A stretch of 46,224 nt of DNA from DATEXQ01 sp036846005 (GTDB taxonomy: Bacteria > Patescibacteriota > Microgenomatia > UBA8517): the NCBI GenBank assembly GCA_036846005.1, contig DAIUCV010000003.1, positions 1-46,224 of the forward strand, given 5' to 3'. Below the pieces are notes generated by a model. That model was not told the origin of the DNA and searched no databases. It saw only the letters and a program-made list of their open reading frames with translations. Position 1 is the stretch's first letter, and every line of letters begins with the position of its first letter. Of this stretch, positions 9,444 through 18,316 are shown in pieces. Position numbers and translations under genes: made by a program.

Positions 9444-10904
9444 TTATTTTACTAATTTATACTGGGATAGTACTTGAGTTACCCCTTGTGCGGCGGTTTC
9501 TAATGCACTTTTTGCGGATTTCCCGCTATTTACTGAGTTGATTGCATCTTCAAAATACTTATTAATTTGGGAGTTTATTCCGGTAGGACCATCAAAAGTC
9601 CTACTCGCCAAATACCAACTTTGAGCATCGGGAGCAAGTTTAATTATCGACCCCAAAACAGGATTGTCCTTTAAGATATCCTCCATATCTTTTCTGGGGT
9701 AAGCCTCACCAAATCCCCTGGCACTTGCTGCTACCTGATACATCTTTTCCAAGGATTCTTTTGAGGAAATGAATTTTAAAAAATCCCAAGCGTATTTTTT
9801 ATTAGGGCTTCTAACCCATACTCCTTCTGCCCAATATGTTGCATATGACACGTCCTGCTCGTTGGGGTTGTCTTTGGGTAACTGGGGTAAGGGAACTGTT
9901 TTAAATTTCAAATTGGGGTTTTTTGACTTAAAATCAAAGGCTCTCCAGCTAGGTCCAAAATACATTGCCAGATTACCTACCCCGAAAGCTATTGTTGAAG
10001 GAGGAAGGGTTGCGTCCCAAACCCCATCTACATTGGAAAAAACAGTATAGAAAGTCAAAGCGTCTTCTGCTAATTTTCCTGTTGGATTGGTCAACGATAC
10101 CCCGTTTTGAATCATCATCAAGCCCAATATTTCCGGCCAATGATCAACATTCTCTGTTCTTCCCATAGCTACACCTGCCCTAGCAATAACCCCGTTTTCA
10201 ATTTTTGTTAACCTTTTTGCGGTTTCTCTTAGTTCATCCCATGTCGATGGAGGATTTACTCCCTCCGTAGTAAATATATCCTCGTTAATAAAGAGGGTTA
10301 AAGCGTCATAACCCAGAGGTACTCCCACCATACCGGTACCACTAGCCATATCGGAGGAAATTACAGGATAATAAAGTTGCGCATATTCGGCTGCACCCAT
10401 AAAAGACGAGGGGACATTGTCGAGTTCATTCGCAAACATAGGAACCCAAGTGTTGTGGAATCTAAAGATGTCAGGTCCATTTCCTTTTGCCAAACCATTT
10501 GTTAATCTTTCCCGATAATCTTGAGGAGATTGCCTTACGTATTTTATTGACACTTGGGGATTTTTTGCCTGATATTCTTTTATTAACGAATCAACTATAC
10601 TCTCGTCTTCCCATAAACCCCACCATGTAATTGTAATTTCTCCCGATTTCTTTAACCCTGGTAGCAGATTTTTGGCCAATAAATAAACACCAACCAATAA
10701 AACAAGCAATACAGGAATGATGACAACAATTTTCGGAAATTTCCTTCTAGGCGAAGTTGGAACTACCATTTTTGACGGCACAGGATTTACCCCCGGCGTG
10801 CTTTTTTCCACAACGGGTGGTTGTCTATAAATAGTGCTATTTGGATTAGGCAAGTTTGTATTTTGATTATTATTATCAACTGGCATCTTAATCCATGTTA
10901 TCAT
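9444..10904 (-). CDS. Extracellular solute-binding protein family 1 (sugar-type), TM-anchored
   Basis: 486 aa. After a Pro/Asn-rich cytoplasmic stretch there is one TM helix (about residues 55-75, IVVIIPVLLVLLVGVYLL), then a MalE/UgpB-type binding domain (ITWWGLWEDESIVDSLIKEY near the first strand, DIFRFHNTWVPMF, and a hinge region with MYFGPSWRAF). There is no lipobox: anchoring is by the TM helix. No ABC permease or ATPase lies beside it, so it may serve a distant importer or another function. The start is uncertain: ATG 10904 has no ribosome site, and ATG 10886 (residue 7) is an alternative. The divergent VanW gene begins only 36 nt away. Confidence 0.85.
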   Translation of the reverse strand: MITWIKMPVDNNNQNTNLPNPNSTIYRQPPVVEKSTPGVNPVPSKMVVPTSPRRKFPKIVVIIPVLLVLLVGVYLLAKNLLPGLKKSGEITITWWGLWEDESIVDSLIKEYQAKNPQVSIKYVRQSPQDYRERLTNGLAKGNGPDIFRFHNTWVPMFANELDNVPSSFMGAAEYAQLYYPVISSDMASGTGMVGVPLGYDALTLFINEDIFTTEGVNPPSTWDELRETAKRLTKIENGVIARAGVAMGRTENVDHWPEILGLMMIQNGVSLTNPTGKLAEDALTFYTVFSNVDGVWDATLPPSTIAFGVGNLAMYFGPSWRAFDFKSKNPNLKFKTVPLPQLPKDNPNEQDVSYATYWAEGVWVRSPNKKYAWDFLKFISSKESLEKMYQVAASARGFGEAYPRKDMEDILKDNPVLGSIIKLAPDAQSWYLASRTFDGPTGINSQINKYFEDAINSVNSGKSAKSALETAAQGVTQVLSQYKLVK

Positions 10905-10940
10905 ACTATTCTAGAGATGTTCGAGATATTAATATAGAAA

Positions 10941-12695
10941 ATGATAAAGATAAAAAAACCTAAATTTATATCTTTAAAAATCCCCAGATTAATGTTAATT
11001 TGGGTTGTATTTCTTTTGGTAATATTTGCTTTTTACCATTCACTTTTTATAGGCAGAATATATCCTGGGATTTTTATTTCTGGAATAAATGTTGCAGGTA
11101 AAACCCCTGAAGAGGCAGAAAATTTATTAAAGTTTTCCATCAAACCACCCAAAGAAATAATCCTTTCTTATAAAGATCAATCTTTTTCGATTCCTGTTTC
11201 GGATTTAAACCTTAATTACGATTTATCAACATCTGTTGCTAAATCTTATCGAATGTACAGATCTAATGATTTGTTTCAAAACATAATACTTTCTATTGTT
11301 TCTCCAATTAACAAAACCAACTTTCCACTGGCAGTAACACTCAATGAGAATAAGTTAAGAGAAAACTTATCCGCAATCTCTGGAAAAATTGGCCAAGAAC
11401 CTATTTATCCTTCTATATATCTATCTCAAGGAAAACTGGTTGTAGAAAAAGGTTCTCTTGGTTATGAAATAGACAACGAAAAAATTATTAAAGACATTAT
11501 GTTTTCGCTAAGTTATTTAAAAACACCACAAATATCAATTTCTACTAAAATTAATGATCCTTCTTTATCCGATAAAGAAGTTGAAATACTTTATAATAGA
11601 GGAGATATATTACTCAATAAAAGTCTTATACTTTCATTTGAATTTCAGGAATTTTCGTATAGTAAAAGTGATATTATTAACCTTCTTGATCCAAAATCCG
11701 GATATAACGAAACTAAATTAAACTCTTTTATATCAAACATTATCTCAAAGGTCGAAAGAAATCCCCAAAACCCAGTTTTCGTCTTTACCGACGGCATGGT
11801 GAAAGAATTTGCCCCAGCCAAGGACGGGATTAAAGTAAAACAAACCGAACTGCTTAATAATATTAAAACTTCCTTAAACGATTTAGAGTCTACGGATAAA
11901 ACGTCTGTTACTATTTCAATACCCACCACCAACTCCTCTCCTGAATATAAAATTGAAGATGTAAACAACCTGGGAATTAAAGAACTCTTGGGAAGAGGGG
12001 TGTCACATTTTACCGGATCAATTACATCAAGAATTCATAATATTTCTTTGGCATCTAGTAAATTTAACGGAATTTTAATTAAACCAGGAGAAACTTTCTC
12101 GTTTAACAACACACTGGGAGACGTATCTGCTTTTACGGGTTATCAGCAAGCTTACATTATCCAGGATGGAAAAACGGTTTTGGGGGACGGAGGGGGTGTT
12201 TGCCAAGTATCCACCACTTTCTTCAGGGCTGCCTTAAATGCAGGTCTTCCCATAGTCGAAAGAAGGGCTCATTCCTATAGGGTTGGTTATTATGAACAGG
12301 GTTCCCCTGTAGGAATTGATGCAACAGTTTTTTCTCCGACAACTGATTTAAAAATTCAAAACGATACTCCTGCCCACCTCCTTATTCAAACATCAATCGA
12401 TACCAAAACCAAAACCTTGGTCTTTGAAATATACGGAACAAACGACGGTAGAATTGCCACTATTTCAAAACCCAGCATATCGGGAGTTACTCCCCCACCT
12501 GATGATCTTTATATCGACGACCCAACACTTCCTGCAGGAACCATTAAACAAATCGATTGGAAAGCATGGGGTGCCAAAGTAAATTTTATTTATAAAGTAA
12601 TAAGAAATAATGAAACTCTAATAGATAAAACCTTCTATTCAAACTACCAACCCTGGCAGGCAAAATTCCTAAGGGGTACAGGCCTTGCACAATAA
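10941..12695 (+). CDS. VanW family protein with YoaR-like peptidoglycan-binding domains
   Basis: 584-aa surface protein. An N-terminal TM anchor (about 15-40) is followed by two PG-binding_4 (YoaR-like) repeats (the first starting near GINVAGKTPEEAENLL, the second about residues 200-330), then the VanW domain (about 365-500) with GETFSFNNTLGDV and GGGVCQVSTTFFRAAL, including the single conserved cysteine. The C-terminal 80 residues look like a small beta domain. VanW's biochemical role is not established; linkage to cell-wall binding is from the family. It is the first plus-strand gene of this block and has no Shine-Dalgarno. Confidence 0.9.
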   Translation: MIKIKKPKFISLKIPRLMLIWVVFLLVIFAFYHSLFIGRIYPGIFISGINVAGKTPEEAENLLKFSIKPPKEIILSYKDQSFSIPVSDLNLNYDLSTSVAKSYRMYRSNDLFQNIILSIVSPINKTNFPLAVTLNENKLRENLSAISGKIGQEPIYPSIYLSQGKLVVEKGSLGYEIDNEKIIKDIMFSLSYLKTPQISISTKINDPSLSDKEVEILYNRGDILLNKSLILSFEFQEFSYSKSDIINLLDPKSGYNETKLNSFISNIISKVERNPQNPVFVFTDGMVKEFAPAKDGIKVKQTELLNNIKTSLNDLESTDKTSVTISIPTTNSSPEYKIEDVNNLGIKELLGRGVSHFTGSITSRIHNISLASSKFNGILIKPGETFSFNNTLGDVSAFTGYQQAYIIQDGKTVLGDGGGVCQVSTTFFRAALNAGLPIVERRAHSYRVGYYEQGSPVGIDATVFSPTTDLKIQNDTPAHLLIQTSIDTKTKTLVFEIYGTNDGRIATISKPSISGVTPPPDDLYIDDPTLPAGTIKQIDWKAWGAKVNFIYKVIRNNETLIDKTFYSNYQPWQAKFLRGTGLAQ

Positions 12696-12710
12696 CTATT
12701 TCCCTAAATT

Positions 12711-13778
12711 ATGAAAATAGTAAAAAAAGAACATATAAGTGTTGATGAAATAGTAAATGTTCTACAAAATAAAGGCCTTGTCATAATGCCTACTGAAACT
12801 TTGTACGGTGCATTTGTAGATGCTACCAACATAAAAGCTGTTGCCAAATTAAACGAGTATAAAGCAAGACCTTTTGGTAAACCCTATTCTGTGGCTGTAG
12901 CAAATCAACAGATGGCCAAGGAATACGTAGAAATAAATGAAAACGCAAAATCGCTCTATGACAGCTTCCTCCCTGGTCCTTTGACCATCGTTTCCAAAGG
13001 AAAACATCAAGTTGCGAAAGGGGTAGAATCCGAAAAAGGTTCGCTGGGAATTAGAATCCCGGATTATCAATTAGTAATAGATGTGATAAATAAATTAGGC
13101 AAACCCATTACGGCAACCTCCGCCAATGCCTCATATCAGAAACGTCCTTATAGGGTTGAGGATATTCTTAAAAACATATCACTAAAACAAAAAAAATTAA
13201 TAGATTTGATTATTGATGCAGGCGAATTACCCCACTTAGAACCTTCTACCGTTATCGATACAACCCTAGACGACCCTATTATTCTCCGACAGGGAGATAT
13301 AAAAATAAAGGATAAAAATGAGGTTTTATCGCAAAGTGTGGAAAATACCCAAAACCTTGCAAAAAACTTATATCAAAAATATGAAAAGCATCTGGATCAA
13401 AGAGCAATCATCTTTGCCCTTGAAGGTCCTATGGGAGCGGGGAAAACGGTTTTTACAAAAGGACTGGCAAAAGCGATGGGAATAGACGAAGAAATAGTCT
13501 CACCAACTTATGATTTGATGCTAAATTATGAATCAGAAAATAAAAAGAGTGAGTTGGTACATATCGATGCATGGAGGATGCTAACTTCTTCAGAATTTGA
13601 AGATTTGGGTATTAATAAAATGATTTCCGATAAGTCTGTTTTTGCAATTGAATGGGCGGAAAAAGTTTCTGGGGTAATTAGGAAATATAATGAAGATGCG
13701 GTTATTGTCTGGATAAAAATAGAGTATCCGAATTCTGATCAAGAGAACGAAAGAAAAATAACTTGGGGAGTTCTTTAA
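12711..13778 (+). CDS. TsaC-TsaE fusion: threonylcarbamoyl-AMP synthase plus t6A ATPase
   Basis: 355 aa joining two steps of tRNA t6A37 synthesis. Residues 1-205 are a YrdC/Sua5 domain (PTETLYG, K51-x-R53 in KARPFGKPYS, TATSANAS near 140), which makes threonylcarbamoyl-AMP from threonine, bicarbonate and ATP. Residues about 215-355 are a TsaE domain: P-loop GPMGAGKT (about 238-245), SPTYDLMLNY, HIDAWRM and FEDLGI. The frame is continuous through a charged linker (KIKDKNEVLSQS). The stop overlaps the tsaD start (TAATG), so TsaC, TsaE and TsaD are made from one transcript. The partner TsaB was not seen. The two domain calls are firm; the fusion is directly visible. Confidence 0.92.
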   Translation: MKIVKKEHISVDEIVNVLQNKGLVIMPTETLYGAFVDATNIKAVAKLNEYKARPFGKPYSVAVANQQMAKEYVEINENAKSLYDSFLPGPLTIVSKGKHQVAKGVESEKGSLGIRIPDYQLVIDVINKLGKPITATSANASYQKRPYRVEDILKNISLKQKKLIDLIIDAGELPHLEPSTVIDTTLDDPIILRQGDIKIKDKNEVLSQSVENTQNLAKNLYQKYEKHLDQRAIIFALEGPMGAGKTVFTKGLAKAMGIDEEIVSPTYDLMLNYESENKKSELVHIDAWRMLTSSEFEDLGINKMISDKSVFAIEWAEKVSGVIRKYNEDAVIVWIKIEYPNSDQENERKITWGVL

Positions 13779-14857
13779 TGAAAACAGATATTAATACAAA
13801 AATCCTAGCTATAGACACATCTTGCGACGAAACTTCTGCGGCAGTTACCCAAGGAGTAAGGATTCTTTCCAATATTGTATGGTCTCAGGCATCTCTCCAT
13901 GCAGAATTTGGAGGTGTCTATCCATCTCTTGCCCAGCGGGAACATAAACTTAGGATAGATTGGGTAATAAATAAGGCAATTCAAAATTCTAAAATAGAAT
14001 TTAAAAATTTAGATGCAATAGCTGTTACTGTCGGACCAGGCCTGGCAATCGCATTGGGTGTCGGGATAGATAAGGCAAAAGAATTGGCAACAAAATTTAA
14101 TAAACCTATAATTGAGGTGAATCATATAGAGGGACATCTACTTAGCCCTTTTGCACGGTCTAGAAATGAGCAATCCTTAATTGTCGATAATCAATTTCCT
14201 GCTTTAGGATTAGTGGTATCCGGAGGGACAACACAAATCATATTGGCCGAAAGATTGGGCAAATATAAGATATTAGCAAACACTGTGGATGACGCTTTAG
14301 GCGAAGCACTGGATAAAGGTGCCAGGCTCCTTGGTTTGGGTTACCCGGGAGGAGCTATTCTTGAAAGAATCGCCCGCGACGGCAAAAAAAACTCCTATCT
14401 TCTACCCATTCCTATGTTGGGACGCGAAAACTTAAATAGATTTAGCTATTCAGGACTTAAAACTGCACTTGTCAGGCTGGTTGAAAAAATTAAAAAAGAA
14501 AAAGGGCAACTTTCCCAAACCGATATCCAAAACCTCGCTTTTGTTTATCAAGATGCAGCCTTTACCCACCTTATTCGAGTACTAACTTATATTATTCATA
14601 ATTCAAATATTAAAATTAATGATTTATTTGTCGGAGGCGGGGTCGGAGCTAATGTGTATCTTCGCAATCTCTTAAGAAAAATGGCTAGAGAAGAAAACCT
14701 AACGATACATTTCCCCTACTCTAAAATATTATTTGGAGATAACGCGGCGATGATAGGGGTCACGGCATATTTTTCTTATCAAAGAAGAAATTACCTAAAA
14801 TCCAAAGAAATTTCAAAAATTGATAGATCGCCGAAATTTAGAATCGACAGTATATAA
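13778..14857 (+). CDS. tsaD: tRNA threonylcarbamoyltransferase TsaD
   Basis: Transfers the threonylcarbamoyl group to A37 of ANN-decoding tRNAs. 359 aa, Kae1/Qri7/TsaD family, ASKHA fold. It shows AIDTSCDETSAAV at the N-terminus, metal ligands H116 and H120 in NHIEGH, the GGTTQI phosphate loop, and DNAAMIG near the C-terminus with the third metal ligand Asp. The ATG at 13778 overlaps the upstream stop and has GGGGAG 7 nt before it; an upstream in-frame start at 13763 is less likely. Confidence 0.97.
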   Translation: MKTDINTKILAIDTSCDETSAAVTQGVRILSNIVWSQASLHAEFGGVYPSLAQREHKLRIDWVINKAIQNSKIEFKNLDAIAVTVGPGLAIALGVGIDKAKELATKFNKPIIEVNHIEGHLLSPFARSRNEQSLIVDNQFPALGLVVSGGTTQIILAERLGKYKILANTVDDALGEALDKGARLLGLGYPGGAILERIARDGKKNSYLLPIPMLGRENLNRFSYSGLKTALVRLVEKIKKEKGQLSQTDIQNLAFVYQDAAFTHLIRVLTYIIHNSNIKINDLFVGGGVGANVYLRNLLRKMAREENLTIHFPYSKILFGDNAAMIGVTAYFSYQRRNYLKSKEISKIDRSPKFRIDSI

Positions 14858-14871
14858 ATTTCTTCTAATAC

Positions 14872-14880
14872 TGTTATAAT
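14872..14880 (+). promoter_or_regulatory. Extended -10 promoter abutting the valS start
   Basis: TGTTATAAT: TG at 14872-14873, one base, and a perfect TATAAT at 14875-14880. The ATG of valS starts at 14887, 6 nt later. No good -35 was seen, as expected when TGn is present. No Shine-Dalgarno exists, so a leaderless mRNA is predicted. Confidence 0.6.
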
Positions 14881-14886
14881 TTGGCC

Positions 14887-17031
14887 ATGGATAAAGTTTG
14901 GGATCATAAAAAATACGAGAGCGATATTTACAATCTTTGGGAAAAATCCGGTAGTTTTATACCACAGATAGATAAAAACAAAAAAGCTTTCTGTATGATC
15001 ATGCCTCCTCCAAATGCAAATGGAGATTTGCATATAGGTCATGCTCGTTTTGTAACGGTCGAAGATGTTATTACCCGCTATCACAGAATGAAAGGTGAGG
15101 TTACCTTATGGCTTCCGGGAACTGACCACGCAGGAATCGAAACCCAATACGTATTTGAAAAAGAATTGGCAAAAGAAGGAAAAAGCCGTTTCGACTTTGA
15201 TTCCGATACTCTTTATAAAATGATTGCAGAATATACCCTTAAGTATAAAGGCAATACCGAAAAACAATTAAAGGCTTTGGGTGCATCTTGTGACTGGACT
15301 AGAGAAAAATATACTTTGGATGCAGATATTGTAAAAATTGTTTACAAAACTTTTAAAGCGCTTTTTGACGACGGGTTAATCTACAGAGGAGAAAGAATCG
15401 TTAACTATTGTACGCACTGCGGAACATCGTATTCACAACTAGAAACAGATACTATAGAAAAAGATGACAAACTCTATTACCTGGATTACGGTCTTGTTAC
15501 CATTGCAACCACAAGACCTGAAACAATATTTGCCGATTGTGCAGTTGCAGTTAATCCTAAAGACACCCGTTATAAAAAACTCGTAGGAAAAAATGCGATA
15601 CTCCCAATTGTCGAAAGAGAATTACCGATAATAGAAAATGCACTTGTTGATATAGAGTTTGGAACAGGTGCCTTAAAAATTACTCCCGCTCACGATGCGG
15701 TTGATTTTGAAATAGGACAAAAGAATCATCTTCCAGTAATAGGGGTTGTTGACGAGAAAGGAAAAATGATAAACACCCCCGAGAAATATATCGGTTTAAC
15801 GGTTTATAAGGCGAGAGAAGAAGTAGTCAGTGACTTACAAAATCTTGGGAAAATCAAAAAAATAGAAAATATCCACCACTTGGTAGCTGTTTGCTACAAA
15901 GATAAGAGTATTATTGAGCCAAGAGTTTCTGATCAGTGGTTTATAAATGTTGGACCCTTGGCAAAACTCGCACTATCCGCTATAAAAGACAAAAAAGTAA
16001 CATTCACCGCTAAAAAATTTGAAAAGATTGCAATCCACTGGCTGAAAAACTTAAAAGACTGGAATATATCAAGACAAATTGTTTGGGGAATAAGAATACC
16101 TGCCTTTAAATGCGAAAAATGCCGAAAATGGACAATTACAGAAGGCATTAAGCCAAAAAGTTGTAATTATTGTAACCACAATATCTTGGTTCAGGATACC
16201 GATACTTTTGACACCTGGTTTTCATCGGGTCAATGGCCGTATGCTACCCTTTTAGCGTCGGATAGAATTACCAATTTCCAATTACCAATTTCAAAAAATA
16301 AATATAAAGACGCAAAAGATTTTAATTATTTCTATCCTACGTCTATTATGGAAACTGCCTATGACATACTCCCCTTCTGGGTATTAAGAATGATCATGCT
16401 AGGTCTTTATGCAACCGGCGAAGTTCCCTTTAAAGATGTTCTTCTACACGGATTAGTAAGAGATAAAGAGGGACAAAAAATCTCTAAATCTAAAGGTAAT
16501 GTAATCAATCCCCTCGCAATGATTGATAAATACGGCTGCGATGCTCTCAGAATGGGGTTGGTTTGGGGAGCTTTGGTAGAAAACGATGTATCTTTATCCG
16601 AAGAAAATATCAGAGGTCAACGGAATTTTTCTAATAAGATTTGGAATATAGGTCGCTTTGTCTTTCAAAATAAAACAAATAAGAAAAATTTAAAATTATC
16701 GATTCCAAAAACTTCAAATAAAGAAGATAGGTGGATACTAGAAGAATTAGAAACCACGATCAAGAAAGTATCCAGAGCCATTGATGATTACAAACTAAAC
16801 ACTGCGGCTGAAATGGTATACGATTTTATTTGGCACAAGTTTGCCGATAAATACATCGAAAGCATTAAATCTCGAAGAACAGAAGCCCAACCAACCTTAG
16901 AATATGTTTATTCAAATTCCCTTAAAATTCTTCATCCTTTTATGCCTTATGTTACAGAAGCAATTTGGTCCATGGGTTTTGCCAAAGATAAAAAAGATTT
17001 GATCATAAATGCTTCCTGGCCTACAAAATAA
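14887..17031 (+). CDS. valS: Valine--tRNA ligase, short form
   Basis: Charges tRNA-Val. 714 aa against roughly 860-950 in most bacteria. Class I motifs are intact: HIGH at 49-52 (NGDLHIGHA) and KMSKS as KISKSKG near residue 530. The CP1 editing domain is present (TTRPETIFAD, HDAVDFEIG). A zinc-knuckle module carries four cysteines (CEKC ... CNYC, about residues 412-432), and another CTHC is near 175. The anticodon domain is trimmed and the usual C-terminal coiled-coil arm is missing; the protein ends soon after the helical bundle. ATG 14887 is preferred to the upstream TTG (14881) because of the promoter position. Its stop is 4 nt from a convergent gene. Confidence 0.95.
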   Translation: MDKVWDHKKYESDIYNLWEKSGSFIPQIDKNKKAFCMIMPPPNANGDLHIGHARFVTVEDVITRYHRMKGEVTLWLPGTDHAGIETQYVFEKELAKEGKSRFDFDSDTLYKMIAEYTLKYKGNTEKQLKALGASCDWTREKYTLDADIVKIVYKTFKALFDDGLIYRGERIVNYCTHCGTSYSQLETDTIEKDDKLYYLDYGLVTIATTRPETIFADCAVAVNPKDTRYKKLVGKNAILPIVERELPIIENALVDIEFGTGALKITPAHDAVDFEIGQKNHLPVIGVVDEKGKMINTPEKYIGLTVYKAREEVVSDLQNLGKIKKIENIHHLVAVCYKDKSIIEPRVSDQWFINVGPLAKLALSAIKDKKVTFTAKKFEKIAIHWLKNLKDWNISRQIVWGIRIPAFKCEKCRKWTITEGIKPKSCNYCNHNILVQDTDTFDTWFSSGQWPYATLLASDRITNFQLPISKNKYKDAKDFNYFYPTSIMETAYDILPFWVLRMIMLGLYATGEVPFKDVLLHGLVRDKEGQKISKSKGNVINPLAMIDKYGCDALRMGLVWGALVENDVSLSEENIRGQRNFSNKIWNIGRFVFQNKTNKKNLKLSIPKTSNKEDRWILEELETTIKKVSRAIDDYKLNTAAEMVYDFIWHKFADKYIESIKSRRTEAQPTLEYVYSNSLKILHPFMPYVTEAIWSMGFAKDKKDLIINASWPTK

Positions 17032-17035
17032 TAAC

Positions 17036-17956
17036 TTATGGAGTTGAAGTGGGACTAGCCGATGGGCTTGAAGTGGGACTTGCGGAAGGAGTAGCGGTTG
17101 ATTCTATAAACATAAACGTAGACAGTATTAGATTTTTCGTTTCTTCAAAACCCTTCTTGGTTGGATCAGCCACCATTTCAGTAATTTCAACATATCTAGT
17201 ATCCATCAACGGATCTTGAAGATATAAGTAGGTTGATTGACCCAATAATTCAACTGTAAAAATATAACCGTCAGAATTACCTAATTTATAAGGAATGACA
17301 TTTTGTATTACTTTTACATCACCCGATTGTGTTAGTGCTTTTAAAGAATCATCCGCAACCATTTTTAAAGTTTTTCCTTTGGATAAATTTCCAATTTTAA
17401 AACTTAAGGAAATACCATCATAAAATTCCGTACCTTCTTTTTGAGTTGGACCCCAGATGCTAAGCGAGACTATACTGCCATATTCTTGTACTTTCGCATC
17501 CAGTGGGTATTTTAAGGAAAACTTCTCAGGAGAAGTAAATGTTTTCCAATTTTCAGTAGGATCAGCAGTTGCGGTTGGAGTGGAAATCATGGTAGGAATA
17601 GGGGTGGGAATTTCCGTGGTTTCTTTCGAAACCTTCTTTAGTCCTAAATAGTAAAACCCAATACCAGCTAGTGATAAAACAAAAAAAACCACAGCAATTA
17701 TAATTAGCGTCTTAGACGATTTATTGCTGTCCCCCATTGTTAAATTGGGAGGTGTACTGGTATTTTCTGTTTTTGTTTCCTGTTGAATAGGGGGTTGTAC
17801 TGCCGGGGGTTGATCGACGCTTTCACTATTTATTGCAGGTTGAACGCTCGTATTAATTCCAGGGGTGTTTGTACCTCCCTCATCTTTGGCGATTTCGCTT
17901 ATTCTTGACAATTCGTCCTGTGGATTAACAGAGCTGGTTGGTGTATCGTCACTCAT
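17036..17956 (-). CDS. Membrane-anchored protein with PsbP-like exported domain
   Basis: 306 aa. Residues 1-80 are Pro/Ser/Thr/Gln-rich and presumably cytoplasmic, 83-105 form one TM helix, and about 130-285 form a beta-rich domain beginning NWKTFTSPEKFSLKYP. That opening resembles the PsbP/Mog1-like fold found in many uncharacterised exported bacterial proteins; this is a weak fold-level impression. The C-terminus is a low-complexity Thr/Pro/Ser/Ala tail encoded by an imperfect DNA repeat. Function is unknown. The gene is divergent from the next one with a 35-nt gap. Confidence 0.65.
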   Translation of the reverse strand: MSDDTPTSSVNPQDELSRISEIAKDEGGTNTPGINTSVQPAINSESVDQPPAVQPPIQQETKTENTSTPPNLTMGDSNKSSKTLIIIAVVFFVLSLAGIGFYYLGLKKVSKETTEIPTPIPTMISTPTATADPTENWKTFTSPEKFSLKYPLDAKVQEYGSIVSLSIWGPTQKEGTEFYDGISLSFKIGNLSKGKTLKMVADDSLKALTQSGDVKVIQNVIPYKLGNSDGYIFTVELLGQSTYLYLQDPLMDTRYVEITEMVADPTKKGFEETKNLILSTFMFIESTATPSASPTSSPSASPTSTP

Positions 17957-17991
17957 GCTATTATTAAACTACAAAATAAGTTCTCAAATCA

Positions 17992-18315
17992 ATGGCTAAA
18001 AAAGAATTCCCGTTTATACTTATCTCTTTGTTCTTAGTCTTTCTTCTTACTATCTCTTACTTGAACCTGAAAGTATATTTTGAGGGTAACAAAGAGACAA
18101 AGGTTCTTTCGGCAGAATACGAAAAACCCAGCGAAGAAGAGTTTTGGGTAAATTATTTGGAATCAAATCCCAATTACTTTCCTGGATTAATAGAATTGGC
18201 AAAAATTCAAATAGCAAACTCCAAATATGACAGGGCTTTACAAACTTTATTAAAAGCAAAAAGTATTGATCCCAATTCTGATATTATTGAAGAGTTGGAA
18301 GAAGAAATAAAGTAA
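17992..18315 (+). CDS. Small TM protein with a TPR-like repeat
   Basis: 107 aa. An N-terminal signal-anchor (about residues 6-25) precedes a short charged linker and roughly two helical repeats; YFPGLIELAKIQIANSKYDRALQTLLKAKSIDP fits one TPR, split here over its two helices. Probably an envelope-anchored scaffold. Its stop is 1 nt from the end of the convergent rplY gene. Confidence 0.6.
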   Translation: MAKKEFPFILISLFLVFLLTISYLNLKVYFEGNKETKVLSAEYEKPSEEEFWVNYLESNPNYFPGLIELAKIQIANSKYDRALQTLLKAKSIDPNSDIIEELEEEIK

Positions 18316-18316
18316 T

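Noticed and set aside
13300..13360. Sequencing artefact joining tsaC and tsaE
   Set aside because: The frame is open and smooth through a charged linker, with no homopolymer at the junction that would suggest an indel; final proof needs read data.
17036..17956. Photosystem II PsbP homologue
   Set aside because: The resemblance is only to the broad PsbP/Mog1-like fold; nothing else in the window suggests photosynthesis, so no such function is claimed.
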